Positions 24,447-33,271 of a stretch of DNA of 42,470 bases are shown one piece after another. How positions within the stretch are numbered: the first letter of the stretch is position 1; the number at the start of each line of letters is the position of its first letter. Location: positions 1-42,470 of the forward strand of contig CAMEJM010000013.1 in assembly GCA_945920215.1 (NCBI GenBank), written 5' to 3'. The stretch comes from an uncultured bacterium (GTDB taxonomy: Bacteria > Bacillota > Clostridia > Oscillospirales > CAG-272). A program made the position numbers and the translations under genes. Under the pieces are notes generated by a model, which saw only the letters and a list, made by a program, of their open reading frames with translations, had not been told where the DNA came from and searched no databases.

Positions 24447-26534
24447 TTATCTGACGCTGAACAGAAGATCCGCATAAGAGGGATAAGGCCAGTAATCCGC
24501 AGCAGTGAGTGTTTCCAACTCATCCACTGAGATACGCAGTGCATTCATCGCGTTGAAGACGCTCTCGCGGTAATACTTTGCGCATTTTTCCGTATCTGTG
24601 ATTTCTCTTGCGGCAGGCAAAGTATCTTCGAGGGCTTTCAGCTCCTTGTACGCAAGCGCCGCCTGTTTGGAAATCTGTTTCACCAGATCGACCTCGTAGG
24701 TGTCGTCCGCACCGAACTGTTTCTTTGCGGCAGCCGTGTCAGCCAGTTCATGCTGATATTTGCTGACGGCGGGGAGAATGTCATGGCGCGCCATGTCGAT
24801 CATGGTCTTTGCCTCAATGCTGATGACCTTGCAGTAGTTCTCGGCGGCAATTTCAAAGCGTGATTTGATTTCGGATTCCGTGTACACCTTGTGTTCCGTA
24901 AACAGGGAGACATTCTTTTCATGCAACATATACGGCAGGCATTCGGGCGTGGTCTTGAGGTTTGCAAGTCCGCGCTTTTCCGCTTCGGCAATCCACGCGT
25001 CGTCATAGCCGTTGCCGTTGAAGATGATGCGCTTGTGTTCGGCAATCGTCTTTTTGATAAGTGCGTGAAGCGCAGCAGGGAAATCGGTGACCCCTTCCAA
25101 CTCGTCTGCAAACTGGCGAAGCTCTTCCGCTACCGCAGTATTCAGGACAACGTTTGCATCCGAAATGGAAGCGGACGAGCCGAGCATACGGAATTCAAAC
25201 TTGTTGCCGGTAAAGGCAAAAGGAGAAGTGCGGTTACGGTCTGTCGTGTCCTTGGGGAACTTGGGCAGAACATGCACGCCGACTTTCAGAATTTCTTTTT
25301 CTTTAGCGCCGTAGGGCGTGTCGGTTTCAATTGCATGGAGAATATCAGCTAATTCGCTGCCGATAAACATCGATACAACTGCGGGAGGCGCTTCGTTCGC
25401 ACCGAGACGGTGGTCGTTGCCGGCGGAGGCAACCGAAATACGAAGAAGCTCCTGGTAGTCGTCTACCGCTTTAATAACGGCACAGAGGAAGAGCAGGAAC
25501 TGCGCGTTCTCATAGGGCGTATCGCCGGGTTCCAACAGGTTGATGCCGGTATCGGTGGAAATCGACCAGTTGTTATGCTTGCCGGAGCCGTTGACTCCCG
25601 CAAACGGTTTCTCATGCAGCAGGCAAACCATGTTGTGGCGCTTCGCAATCTTCTGCATCAGCTCCATGGTCAGCTGGTTATGGTCGGTTGCGATATTTGT
25701 GGTGGCAAAAATCGGAGCCAGCTCATGCTGCGCGGGAGCCACCTCGTTGTGTTCTGTCTTTGCAAGAACGCCCAACTTCCACAGTTCTTCGTTCAGTTCT
25801 TTCATGAACGCCTGTACACGGGGCTTGATAACGCCGAAGTAATGATCCTCAAGCTCCTGTCCTTTGGGTGGCTTTGCACCGAACAGGGTTCTGCCGGTGT
25901 AAATCAGATCCTTCCGCTTTGCGTACATATCTGCGTCTACCAGGAAATACTCCTGTTCGGGACCAACCGTTGTTTTCACGGAGGTAACATTATCATGCCC
26001 GAACAGTTTCAGTACGCGCAGCGCCTGACGGTTGATTGCTTCCATAGAGCGAAGCAAGGGGGTCTTCTTATCCAGCGCTTCACCGCCGTAAGAGCAGAAT
26101 GCAGTGGGGATGCAGAGCACGCCGTCCTTGATAAATGCGAAAGACGTCGGATCCCACGCGGTATATCCGCGCGCTTCAAAGGTGGCGCGAAGACCGCCGG
26201 AGGGGAAAGAGGAAGCGTCCGGTTCGCCCTGAATGAGTTCCTTGCCCGAAAACTCCATTATCACTTTGCCGTCGGACGACGTATGAATAAAGCTGTCGTG
26301 CTTTTCCGCCGTGATGCCCGTCATTGGCTGAAACCAGTGCGTATAATGAGTTGCGCCCTTTTCGATCGCCCAGTCCTTCATGGCGTTTGCAACAACATTG
26401 GCAACTGCGATGTCCAGCCGTTTCCCGTAATTCAGGCTTTCCTGAACCTTTTTATAGGTCTCACGGGGCAGGCGTGCCTTCATGACCGATTCGTCAAAAA
26501 CGTTTTCTGCGAAAAAATCGGATACTGTCTGCAT
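24447..26534 (-). CDS. glnN: Type III glutamine synthetase GlnN
   Basis: The 695-residue enzyme makes glutamine from glutamate, ammonia and ATP. It is of the large GSIII class, as its length and motifs show: [52 protein letters not shown] and [16 protein letters not shown]. All catalytic blocks appear intact. The start at 26534 is chosen for its GTGAGGTG ribosome-binding site; an upstream in-frame ATG lies in the leader terminator. It is the first gene of a glnN-amt-asnB operon whose 5' leader carries a strong attenuator. Together with gltBD across the control region it completes a GS-GOGAT cycle. Confidence 0.95.
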   Translation of the reverse strand: MQTVSDFFAENVFDESVMKARLPRETYKKVQESLNYGKRLDIAVANVVANAMKDWAIEKGATHYTHWFQPMTGITAEKHDSFIHTSSDGKVIMEFSGKELIQGEPDASSFPSGGLRATFEARGYTAWDPTSFAFIKDGVLCIPTAFCSYGGEALDKKTPLLRSMEAINRQALRVLKLFGHDNVTSVKTTVGPEQEYFLVDADMYAKRKDLIYTGRTLFGAKPPKGQELEDHYFGVIKPRVQAFMKELNEELWKLGVLAKTEHNEVAPAQHELAPIFATTNIATDHNQLTMELMQKIAKRHNMVCLLHEKPFAGVNGSGKHNNWSISTDTGINLLEPGDTPYENAQFLLFLCAVIKAVDDYQELLRISVASAGNDHRLGANEAPPAVVSMFIGSELADILHAIETDTPYGAKEKEILKVGVHVLPKFPKDTTDRNRTSPFAFTGNKFEFRMLGSSASISDANVVLNTAVAEELRQFADELEGVTDFPAALHALIKKTIAEHKRIIFNGNGYDDAWIAEAEKRGLANLKTTPECLPYMLHEKNVSLFTEHKVYTESEIKSRFEIAAENYCKVISIEAKTMIDMARHDILPAVSKYQHELADTAAAKKQFGADDTYEVDLVKQISKQAALAYKELKALEDTLPAAREITDTEKCAKYYRESVFNAMNALRISVDELETLTAADYWPYPSYADLLFSVR

Positions 26535-26553
26535 AATACACCTCACAAAATAA

Positions 26554-26605
26554 AACAGCGACAAGGGTGGAGAGAAATGGTCTCTACGACACCTTTGCCG
26601 CTGTT
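26554..26605 (-). terminator. Leader terminator (attenuator) of the glnN operon
   Basis: On the minus strand AACAGCGGCAAAGGTG (26605-26590) pairs with CACCCTTGTCGCTGTT (26569-26554): 16 positions with one G-U pair and one mismatch. GAGA/TCTC pairing lies inside and TTTATTTT follows. It lies after the promoter and before glnN, so transcription must read through it to express glnN. Its 5' arm contains the hexaloop hairpin described at 26586-26601. Confidence 0.85.
26586..26601 (-). promoter_or_regulatory. Candidate ANTAR-binding hairpin (P2) in the glnN leader
   Basis: On the minus strand GCGGC pairs with GTCGT (five pairs, two of them G-U) around hexaloop AAAGGT, closed by C-G. The loop has A at position 1 and G at position 4, the known requirement for ANTAR protein binding. 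The hairpin uses the 5' arm of the leader terminator, so the two structures exclude each other. Confidence 0.55.
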
Positions 26606-26637
26606 ATGAATAACGGTACAATGGATTCACTTGAACT

Positions 26638-26663
26638 AAGCCGCAACATCCTCGCTGCTACTT
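26638..26663 (-). promoter_or_regulatory. Candidate upstream hairpin (P1) in the glnN leader
   Basis: AAGTAGCAGC pairs with GTTGCGGCTT (ten positions with two G-U pairs and one A-G mismatch) around hexaloop GAGGAT, closed by C-G, starting about three bases into the predicted transcript. Loop position 4 is G as in ANTAR sites, but position 1 is G rather than A. Confidence 0.4.
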
Positions 26664-26672
26664 ATGGTCTGC

Positions 26673-26701
26673 ATTTTACAACAACAATTCTCGCTTGTCA
26701 A
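26673..26701 (-). promoter_or_regulatory. Promoter of the glnN-amt-asnB operon
   Basis: On the minus strand TTGACA (26701-26696) and TAAAAT (26678-26673) are spaced by 17 bases. The -35 box faces that of the divergent glnA promoter across 38 AT-rich bases, which could act as a shared UP element. The predicted leader is about 130 bases long. Confidence 0.85.
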
Positions 26702-26739
26702 TAGGATTTTCGAAATTTTTCATTTTTTTTAGAAATTTG

Positions 26740-26768
26740 TTGACACACCGTTTCATCTGTGCTAAACT
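26740..26768 (+). promoter_or_regulatory. Promoter of the glnA-nitR-gltBD operon
   Basis: TTGACA at 26740-26745 and TAAACT at 26763-26768 are spaced by 17 bases, with a start expected near 26775. Confidence 0.8.
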
Positions 26769-26777
26769 CTATGCATA

Positions 26778-26797
26778 TATGAGCAATGGCGTTCATA
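26778..26797 (+). promoter_or_regulatory. Candidate ANTAR-binding hairpin in the glnA leader
   Basis: TATGAGC pairs with GTTCATA (seven pairs, one G-U) around hexaloop AATGGC, closed by C-G. Position 1 is A and position 4 is G, as ANTAR proteins need. The hairpin sits at the very 5' end of the transcript. Its 3' arm (26791-26797) is part of the 5' arm of the terminator at 26789-26848, so forming one prevents the other. Confidence 0.6.
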
Positions 26798-26848
26798 GAT
26801 AAATAGATATGTTTCTATATCTATATCTGTGAGCGCGCTTTCTTTTTT
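26789..26848 (+). terminator. Leader terminator (attenuator) of the glnA operon
   Basis: GCGTTCATAGATA (26789-26801) pairs with TATCTGTGAGCGC (26824-26836) in 13 pairs with two G-U. An inner seven-pair TAGATAT/ATATCTA hairpin caps it, and GCTTTCTTTTTT follows. It lies between the promoter and the glnA ribosome-binding site (26852-26858), so it must be bypassed for expression. Confidence 0.75.
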
Positions 26849-26863
26849 ATCGGGAGGGAAATG

Positions 26864-28066
26864 ATGTATAGTTACGAGGACGTTCTGACATATGTCAATG
26901 AGGAGAACGTAAAGTTTATCCGTCTGGCATTCTGCGATATTCACGGTAAACAGAAGAATGTGGCAATCATGCCCGATGAGCTGGAACGTGCTTTCAGAGA
27001 CGGAATCTCATTTGACGCGTCTGCGGTGGACGGTTTTGAAAGCGAAATACACTCTGACCTGTTTCTTCACCCGGACCCCACAACGCTTTCCGTTCTCCCT
27101 TGGCGCCCCTCAAACGGAAGAGTCATCCGTATGCTGTGCGACGTCCGTTATCCGGACGGCACACCGTATGTAAAGGACGGAAGACAAATACTGCGCACAG
27201 CGGTGGAAGCAGCGGAAGCGGAGGGAATTACCTGCAATTTCGGCGCAGAGTACGAGTTTTACCTTTTCAAAAGAGATGAAAAAGGCGACCCGACGCGTGA
27301 GCCTTACGACAATGCCGGCTATATGGCGATCGCCCCGGACGATAAGGGGGAGAACATACGCCGTGAAATTTGTCTGACGCTTCAGGATATGGGGATCCGC
27401 CCCGAGACGTCGCACCATGAGGTGGGACCGGGGCAGAATGAAATTGATTTCCATTACAGCGCCCCGATGACGGCGGCAAACGATGCGGTCACCTTCCGCG
27501 CCGTCGTTGAAACGGTAGCGGCGCGCAACGGTCTGTACGCGGACTTTTCTCCGAAGCCGCTGACAGGATACAGCGGGAACGGAATGCACATCAATGTTTC
27601 CGTAAAGGAACGAACAGGGAAAGATGTCACAGAGCAGTTTATTGCAGGTCTGCTCGCACATATCTGCGAAATTTCTTATTTTTTGAATCCCACAGAAGAT
27701 TCTTATCTGCGTCTCGGAGAAATGAAAGCCCCCCGCTATGTGACTTGGTCGCGTGAGAACCGTTCCCAGTTGGTTCGGATTCCCGCCGCAAAAGGCGAAT
27801 ACAAGCGGATTGAGCTGCGTTCCCCGGATCCGTGCGCGAATCCGTATCTTGCGTACGCGCTGATCCTTCACGCAGGTCTCGACGGGATCAAGCGTCATCT
27901 GCCGCTAAGACCCTCGACAGACTTGAATCTGTACACCGCGCCGCGTGAAGTGACAGAGCGGCTGGAAAAACTCCCTGCAACGCTTGAGGAAGCATATACG
28001 GCGGCGCATGAAAGCGCGTTTGTCAAGAAAATCCTGCCGGAAGGGTATCTGGAGAGTCTGAGCTGA
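26864..28066 (+). CDS. glnA: Type I glutamine synthetase-like protein GlnA, atypical
   Basis: A 400-residue GSI-family protein, shorter than the usual 440 or so. Metal-binding and substrate motifs are present: GAEYEFYLF, HHEVGPGQNEIDF, GNGMHINVS, NRSQLVRIP and RIELRSPDPCANPYLAYA. Three differences stand out. The active-site flap, normally ending Glu-Ala-Pro, reads GEMKAP with Lys (codon 27725-27727). The segment matching B. subtilis Arg62, used in feedback inhibition, reads GFESEIHSD without Arg. The last 25 or so residues of the family are missing, and no frameshift remnant follows. ATG 26864 is preferred to 26861 for its spacing to GGAGG. It may be a specialised or weakly active synthetase; GlnN is intact. 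Confidence 0.85.
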   Translation: MYSYEDVLTYVNEENVKFIRLAFCDIHGKQKNVAIMPDELERAFRDGISFDASAVDGFESEIHSDLFLHPDPTTLSVLPWRPSNGRVIRMLCDVRYPDGTPYVKDGRQILRTAVEAAEAEGITCNFGAEYEFYLFKRDEKGDPTREPYDNAGYMAIAPDDKGENIRREICLTLQDMGIRPETSHHEVGPGQNEIDFHYSAPMTAANDAVTFRAVVETVAARNGLYADFSPKPLTGYSGNGMHINVSVKERTGKDVTEQFIAGLLAHICEISYFLNPTEDSYLRLGEMKAPRYVTWSRENRSQLVRIPAAKGEYKRIELRSPDPCANPYLAYALILHAGLDGIKRHLPLRPSTDLNLYTAPREVTERLEKLPATLEEAYTAAHESAFVKKILPEGYLESLS

Positions 28067-28106
28067 CAGTGGAAAGCCAAACAAAAGCCGTGAAAGGAGG
28101 GGCGCT

Positions 28107-28691
28107 ATGGCTGAGGACGATAAACTGCGGATTCTCACTGTATCGGCAGGTTCAAAGTTGTTTGACTATTTATCAGAGATTCTGCCGCGCAGCGAGTTTT
28201 CCTGCGATTATCAAGCACAATCCGCCGGAGAAGCAATGCGGCTGTTTTTAGACGTATCCTTTGACATTGTGGTCATCAACACCCCTTTGCCGGACGAATT
28301 TGGCAAAGAGCTTGCGCTTGATCTTGCGGACAAATACCCGATAGGGGTACTGATGCTCGTCAAGGAGGACTTTTTCGACACGATTGCATCCGACAACGAG
28401 GAACACGGAATCCTGACGTTAGCGCGCCCGTGCAGCAAAAATATGCTGTACCAGACCGTTAAACTGTTGGCGGCAACCCGCCGGCGCCTTCTCAGAATGG
28501 AGAAGAAGACGGTTTCACTCGAAACACAGATGAAGGAAATCCGGCTTGTCAATCACGCAAAGTGGCTTCTGATACAGAATCTGAAAATGAATGAGCCGGA
28601 AGCCCACCGATATATAGAAAAAACGGCAATGGACAAATGCATCCGCCGCGTGCAGGTGGCGGAACAAATTATCAAAATCTACGGAGAATGA
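28107..28691 (+). CDS. nitR: ANTAR-domain RNA-binding antiterminator with degenerate receiver (NitR-like)
   Basis: The 194-residue protein has a receiver-like N-terminal half (about 6-125), a coiled-coil linker (about 126-148) and a C-terminal ANTAR domain (about 146-192; NHAKWLLIQNLKMNEPEAHRYIE, then AMDKCIRRVQVAEQII). ANTAR domains bind paired hexaloop hairpins in nascent RNA and prevent terminator formation. The receiver is degenerate: the phosphoacceptor position is Asn58 (VVINTPLP), the acidic pair after strand one is absent (ILTVSAG), and the usual Lys-Pro reads ARP. Control is therefore probably not by ordinary phosphorylation. It lies between glnA and gltB, as nitR does in Clostridium saccharobutylicum. 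Its likely targets are the leaders at 26554-26848. AAAGGAGG precedes the start. Confidence 0.9.
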   Translation: MAEDDKLRILTVSAGSKLFDYLSEILPRSEFSCDYQAQSAGEAMRLFLDVSFDIVVINTPLPDEFGKELALDLADKYPIGVLMLVKEDFFDTIASDNEEHGILTLARPCSKNMLYQTVKLLAATRRRLLRMEKKTVSLETQMKEIRLVNHAKWLLIQNLKMNEPEAHRYIEKTAMDKCIRRVQVAEQIIKIYGE

Positions 28692-28737
28692 CAACATCCG
28701 TTGAACGGGAACTCTCCCGCGAGGAAAGAAGGAATAT

Positions 28738-31700
28738 ATGGAACAGCGTACACCAAAGTTATATGACCCGGCATTTGAGCATGACGCCTGCGGAATAGGC
28801 GCCGTCGTGGATATCCACGGCAAAAAAAGCCACGCGGTGGTGGAGCAGGCACTCTCCATTGTGGAAAAACTGGAACACCGCGCCGGAAAGGACGCCAGCG
28901 GTAAAACCGGTGACGGTGTGGGAATACTTCTTCAAATTTCCCACAAATACTTCAGCAGAGTGTTGAAAGAAGCGGGAATCAATGTCGGCGCAGAGCGCAC
29001 CTATGCCGTCGGGATGTTCTTCTTCCCGCAACAGACCCTTGCGCGCAATCAGGCCAAAAAAATGTTTGAGGTCATTGCCGAAAAAGAGGGCGTGAAGTTC
29101 CTCGGCTGGAGAAAGGTCCCCACCTGTCCCGATATTCTTGGGGAAAGAGCGCGGTCGTGTATGCCCTATATGATGCAGGGCATTCTTGAAAAGCCGCGCG
29201 ATATTGCCGCCGGTATCGATTTTGACAGAAAGCTCTATGTTATCCGTCGGGTCTTTGAGCAGTCAAACGACAATACCTATGTGCCTTCGCTCTCCTCGCG
29301 CACCATCGTATATAAAGGAATGTTCCTCGTCGGACAACTCCGGCGCTTCTATTGCGATTTGCAGGATCCTGATTATGAGAGTGCGCTGGCGCTTGTTCAC
29401 TCGCGCTTCTCAACCAATACAACGCCGAGCTGGGAACGCGCCCACCCGAACCGCATCATTCTCCACAACGGGGAAATCAATACGATTCGCGGCAACGTAG
29501 ACCGTATGTTTGCCCGTGAAGAAACCATGTCCAGCCCTGTCATGCGCGATGAGATCGACAAGGTGATGCCTGTGGTAGACACCCGCGGTTCCGACTCCGC
29601 GATGCTGGATAACACGCTGGAGTTCCTGATGATGAACGGCATGGATCTGCCTCTTGCCGTCATGACCACGATTCCGAAGCCTTGGAGAGCCGATAAGAGC
29701 GTTGATGAAACCACAAGAGATTTCTATCACTATTATTCGACGATGATGGAGCCTTGGGACGGTCCTGCGGCGATCCTGTTCTCCGACGGCGATATTGTCG
29801 GAGCAGTACTTGACAGAAACGGTTTGCGCCCCTCGCGCTACTATGTGACGGACAACGATATGCTGATTCTTTCGTCGGAGGTAGGCGTTCTGGAGCTTCC
29901 GCAGGAGCATATTGTCGCGAAAAAGCGCTTGGAGCCCGGCAAAATGCTTTTGGTCGACACCGTTGCGGGAAAAATCGTATCCGACCGTGATTTGGTACAA
30001 CACTATGCTTCCCGCACGCCTTATGGGGAATGGCTCGATCAGAATCTGATCCGGCTCAAGGATCTCCCGATACCGAATAAGCGCGTGGAAAACTATACGC
30101 AAGAGCAGCGAGACCGCCTGTATAAAGCGTTCGGCTATACATACGAGAATATCAAAAATGCGATTCTGCCCATGGCAAAGAACGGAACCGAAGCAACCGC
30201 TTCCATGGGAACCGATGTGCCGCTTGCGGTTCTGTCGGAAAAGCATCAACCGCTGTTCAATTATTTTAAGCAGTATTTCGCACAGGTCACCAATCCGCCG
30301 ATTGACGCGATCAGAGAGGAAATTGTAACCGATACCCATGTCTATATCGGCTCTGACGGTAATCTGCTTGAAGAAAAAGCCGAAAACTGCAATGTTTTGG
30401 AAATCAGGAATCCTATTTTGACATCTGTGGACCTGATGAAAATCAAAGCGATGAACCGTCCCGGCTTCCATGTGGAAACGGTTTCTCTGCTGTATTACAC
30501 CAATACGCCGCTTGACCGCGCGCTCGACAGGCTTTTTGTCAACTGTGACCGCGCTTATCGCAGCGGTGCTAATATCCTGATTCTTTCCGACCGTGGCGTC
30601 GATGAAAACCACGTGGCGATTCCATCCCTCCTTGCCGTATCTGCCATTGAGCATTATTTGGTGCGTACCAAGAAGAGAACCGCGGTTTCCATCATCCTGG
30701 AAAGCGGAGAACCCTGCGACGTGCATCATTTTGCAACGCTGCTCGGCTACGGCGCGCGCGCCATTAATCCCTATCTTGCGCAGGAATGTATCACAGAGAT
30801 GATCGACCTTAAAATGCTGGACAAGGATTATCACACGGCTATCCGCGACTACAACAACGCCATTTTGCACGGGATTGTCAAGATCGCGGCAAAAATGGGC
30901 ATTTCGACGATCCAGTCCTATCAGTCGTCGCAGATTTTTGAAGCAATCGGCATCAATCGTGACGTCATCGACCGCTACTTTACTGGCACTGTCAGCCGCG
31001 TCGGCGGGATCGGGCTTGATGAAATCAACGAAGAGGTAGAATACCGCCATAACCACGCTTTTGACCCGCTTGGGCTCGGCGTAGACACAACGCTTGACAG
31101 CGTTGGGGAACATCAGCTGCGCAGCGGCTGCGATAAAGAGGACCATATGTACAACCCGCAAACCGTGATTGCTTTGCGGGAGGCAACGCAGAAAGGTTCC
31201 TATGCGCGTTTCAAAGAATATTCCGCGATGGTGGACGATGAAACCCGCCCGCATACCCTGCGCGGCTTGCTTGACATCGATTTTGAAAACGTGCAACCGA
31301 TTCCGCTTGAAGAGGTAGAGAGCGTCTCGGAAATCGTAAAGCGCTTCAAAACCGGCGCTATGTCCTACGGCTCTATCTCGCAGGAGGCGCACGAGTGCAT
31401 GGCGATCGCCATGAATCGCCTCGGCGGGAAATCCAATTCCGGCGAGGGTGGAGAAAAGCCCGAACGCCTCGGTACAGAACTCAACAGCGCAATCAAACAG
31501 GTGGCGTCCGGCAGATTCGGCGTCACGAGCGAATATCTGGTCAGCGCAAAGGAAATCCAGATCAAGATGGCGCAGGGAGCCAAGCCGGGTGAAGGCGGAC
31601 ATCTTCCGGGAAAGAAAGTATATCCATGGATCGCAAAAACGCGGTATTCCACGCCCGGTGTGTCCTTGATTTCACCGCCGCCACACCACGACATTTACTC

Positions 31701-33267
31701 TATTGAAGATTTGGCGCAGTTGATTTACGATTTGAAGAACGCCAACCGCGATGCCCGTATCTCTGTCAAGCTTGTTTCGGAAGCAGGGGTAGGTACCATT
31801 GCCGCGGGCGTGGCGAAAGCGGGCGCGCAGGTCGTTTTGATTTCCGGCTACGACGGTGGCACCGGAGCGGCACCTTCCAGCTCCATTCACAACGCCGGTC
31901 TGCCTTGGGAGCTCGGTCTTGCCGAAGCGCATCAGACCTTGATTCGTAACGGACTCCGTACCCGCGTGATCCTTGAGACGGACGGGAAGCTGATGACAGG
32001 CCGCGATGTGGCTATCGCCGCAATGCTCGGCGCCGAGGAATTCGGGTTTGCTACCGCGCCGCTGATTACCATGGGCTGCGTGATGATGCGGGTCTGCAAC
32101 CTCGACACCTGCCCGTGCGGCGTGGCGACGCAGAACCCGGAACTGCGGAAACGCTTCTGCGGGAAACCGGAATATGTGGAAAACTTCATGCGTTTCGTGG
32201 CAGAAGAATTGCGCGAGATTATGGCAAAGCTCGGAATCCGCCGCATGGAGGATCTTGTCGGGCGTACAGATCTTTTGCATTGTCGCGAGCAGGCGCCCAC
32301 TCCGCGCGCCGCAACCGTTGACCTGAGCGGAATCCTTGACAGTATGCCGGATGTGCCGCAAACGCAAAAGCACTTCAATCCCGCGGACGTATTTGATTTT
32401 GAGCTGGAAAAGACAATGGATATGAGTCTGTTTCTGCCGAAATTTCATGCCGCCGTTGCAAGCGGAAAGAAGCAGAAGCTGCGCGTGAACATCTCAAGCA
32501 CCAACCGTACGCTCGGCACGATTCTCGGTTCCGAAATCACAAAGCAGCACAGAAACGGATTGCCCGACGATACCATTACCGTCAACTGCTTCGGCGGCGG
32601 CGGACAGTCCTTCGGCGCCTTTATTCCGCGCGGACTAACCATGACGATTGAAGGCGACTGCAACGACTATTTCGGCAAAGGGCTTTCGGGCGGGAAATTG
32701 TCGGTATATCCGCCAAAGAACGCCTCTTTCCGTGCCGAAGAAAACGTGATCATCGGCAACGTGGCGCTGTACGGAGCTACCTCCGGAGAAGCGTATATCC
32801 GAGGCATCGCGGGAGAGCGCTTCTGCGTCCGTAACTCCGGCGCCAATGCGGTTGTCGAAGGTGTCGGCGACCACGGCTGCGAATATATGACCGGCGGACG
32901 GGTTGTAATTCTCGGAAAAACCGGCAAAAATTTCGCGGCAGGAATGAGCGGCGGCATTGCGTATGTGCTGGACGAGCATCATGATCTCTATCAGCATCTG
33001 AACAAGGAATTAGTAACCATGACGGAAGTGACCGAAAAGCACGATATCGAGGAGCTAATGGGGCTTATCCGCAACCATGTTGCTGCGACAGATTCCGCAG
33101 TAGGGCGCGCGATATTGGCAAACCCCGAAAAGTATATCTGCAATTTCAAGAAGATTATGCCGAACGATTATCGGAGAATGTTGGTCACGATCGGGCAGTT
33201 TGAAGAAAAAGGATTAACGCGTGAACAGGCGGAATTGGAAGCCTTCTACGCGCTTCAAAGGGGGTAA
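28738..33267 (+). CDS. gltB: Glutamate synthase large subunit
   Basis: The 1509-residue subunit moves the amide group of glutamine onto 2-oxoglutarate, giving two glutamates. Cys18 (DACGIG) should be the N-terminal nucleophile after removal of a 17-residue propeptide. The order is class-II amidotransferase (1 to about 430), central domain, FMN-binding synthase domain (GGTGAAPSSSIHNAGLPWELGLAEAHQTL), the [3Fe-4S] motif CNLDTCPCGVA, and a C-terminal beta-helix with repeated glycine-rich turns. Length is normal. AAGAAGG precedes the start, 46 bases after the ANTAR gene. That gap contains a CGGGA/TCCCG hairpin without a U-run, so the four-gene operon probably continues through it. Confidence 0.97.
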   Translation: MEQRTPKLYDPAFEHDACGIGAVVDIHGKKSHAVVEQALSIVEKLEHRAGKDASGKTGDGVGILLQISHKYFSRVLKEAGINVGAERTYAVGMFFFPQQTLARNQAKKMFEVIAEKEGVKFLGWRKVPTCPDILGERARSCMPYMMQGILEKPRDIAAGIDFDRKLYVIRRVFEQSNDNTYVPSLSSRTIVYKGMFLVGQLRRFYCDLQDPDYESALALVHSRFSTNTTPSWERAHPNRIILHNGEINTIRGNVDRMFAREETMSSPVMRDEIDKVMPVVDTRGSDSAMLDNTLEFLMMNGMDLPLAVMTTIPKPWRADKSVDETTRDFYHYYSTMMEPWDGPAAILFSDGDIVGAVLDRNGLRPSRYYVTDNDMLILSSEVGVLELPQEHIVAKKRLEPGKMLLVDTVAGKIVSDRDLVQHYASRTPYGEWLDQNLIRLKDLPIPNKRVENYTQEQRDRLYKAFGYTYENIKNAILPMAKNGTEATASMGTDVPLAVLSEKHQPLFNYFKQYFAQVTNPPIDAIREEIVTDTHVYIGSDGNLLEEKAENCNVLEIRNPILTSVDLMKIKAMNRPGFHVETVSLLYYTNTPLDRALDRLFVNCDRAYRSGANILILSDRGVDENHVAIPSLLAVSAIEHYLVRTKKRTAVSIILESGEPCDVHHFATLLGYGARAINPYLAQECITEMIDLKMLDKDYHTAIRDYNNAILHGIVKIAAKMGISTIQSYQSSQIFEAIGINRDVIDRYFTGTVSRVGGIGLDEINEEVEYRHNHAFDPLGLGVDTTLDSVGEHQLRSGCDKEDHMYNPQTVIALREATQKGSYARFKEYSAMVDDETRPHTLRGLLDIDFENVQPIPLEEVESVSEIVKRFKTGAMSYGSISQEAHECMAIAMNRLGGKSNSGEGGEKPERLGTELNSAIKQVASGRFGVTSEYLVSAKEIQIKMAQGAKPGEGGHLPGKKVYPWIAKTRYSTPGVSLISPPPHHDIYSIEDLAQLIYDLKNANRDARISVKLVSEAGVGTIAAGVAKAGAQVVLISGYDGGTGAAPSSSIHNAGLPWELGLAEAHQTLIRNGLRTRVILETDGKLMTGRDVAIAAMLGAEEFGFATAPLITMGCVMMRVCNLDTCPCGVATQNPELRKRFCGKPEYVENFMRFVAEELREIMAKLGIRRMEDLVGRTDLLHCREQAPTPRAATVDLSGILDSMPDVPQTQKHFNPADVFDFELEKTMDMSLFLPKFHAAVASGKKQKLRVNISSTNRTLGTILGSEITKQHRNGLPDDTITVNCFGGGGQSFGAFIPRGLTMTIEGDCNDYFGKGLSGGKLSVYPPKNASFRAEENVIIGNVALYGATSGEAYIRGIAGERFCVRNSGANAVVEGVGDHGCEYMTGGRVVILGKTGKNFAAGMSGGIAYVLDEHHDLYQHLNKELVTMTEVTEKHDIEELMGLIRNHVAATDSAVGRAILANPEKYICNFKKIMPNDYRRMLVTIGQFEEKGLTREQAELEAFYALQRG

Positions 33268-33271
33268 TGAT

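Noticed and set aside
28022-28106. Frameshift truncating glnA
   Set aside because: The other frames after the stop contain no sequence like the missing GSI C-terminus, so the short end looks genuine rather than a broken gene.
28692-28737. ANTAR-type attenuator in front of gltB
   Set aside because: The CGGGA/TCCCG hairpin has no U-run and its loop lacks G at position 4.
29410-31602. A 730-codon open frame on the minus strand opposite gltB
   Set aside because: It is antisense to a highly conserved glutamate synthase, has no family features and no ribosome-binding context; it is a by-product of codon composition.
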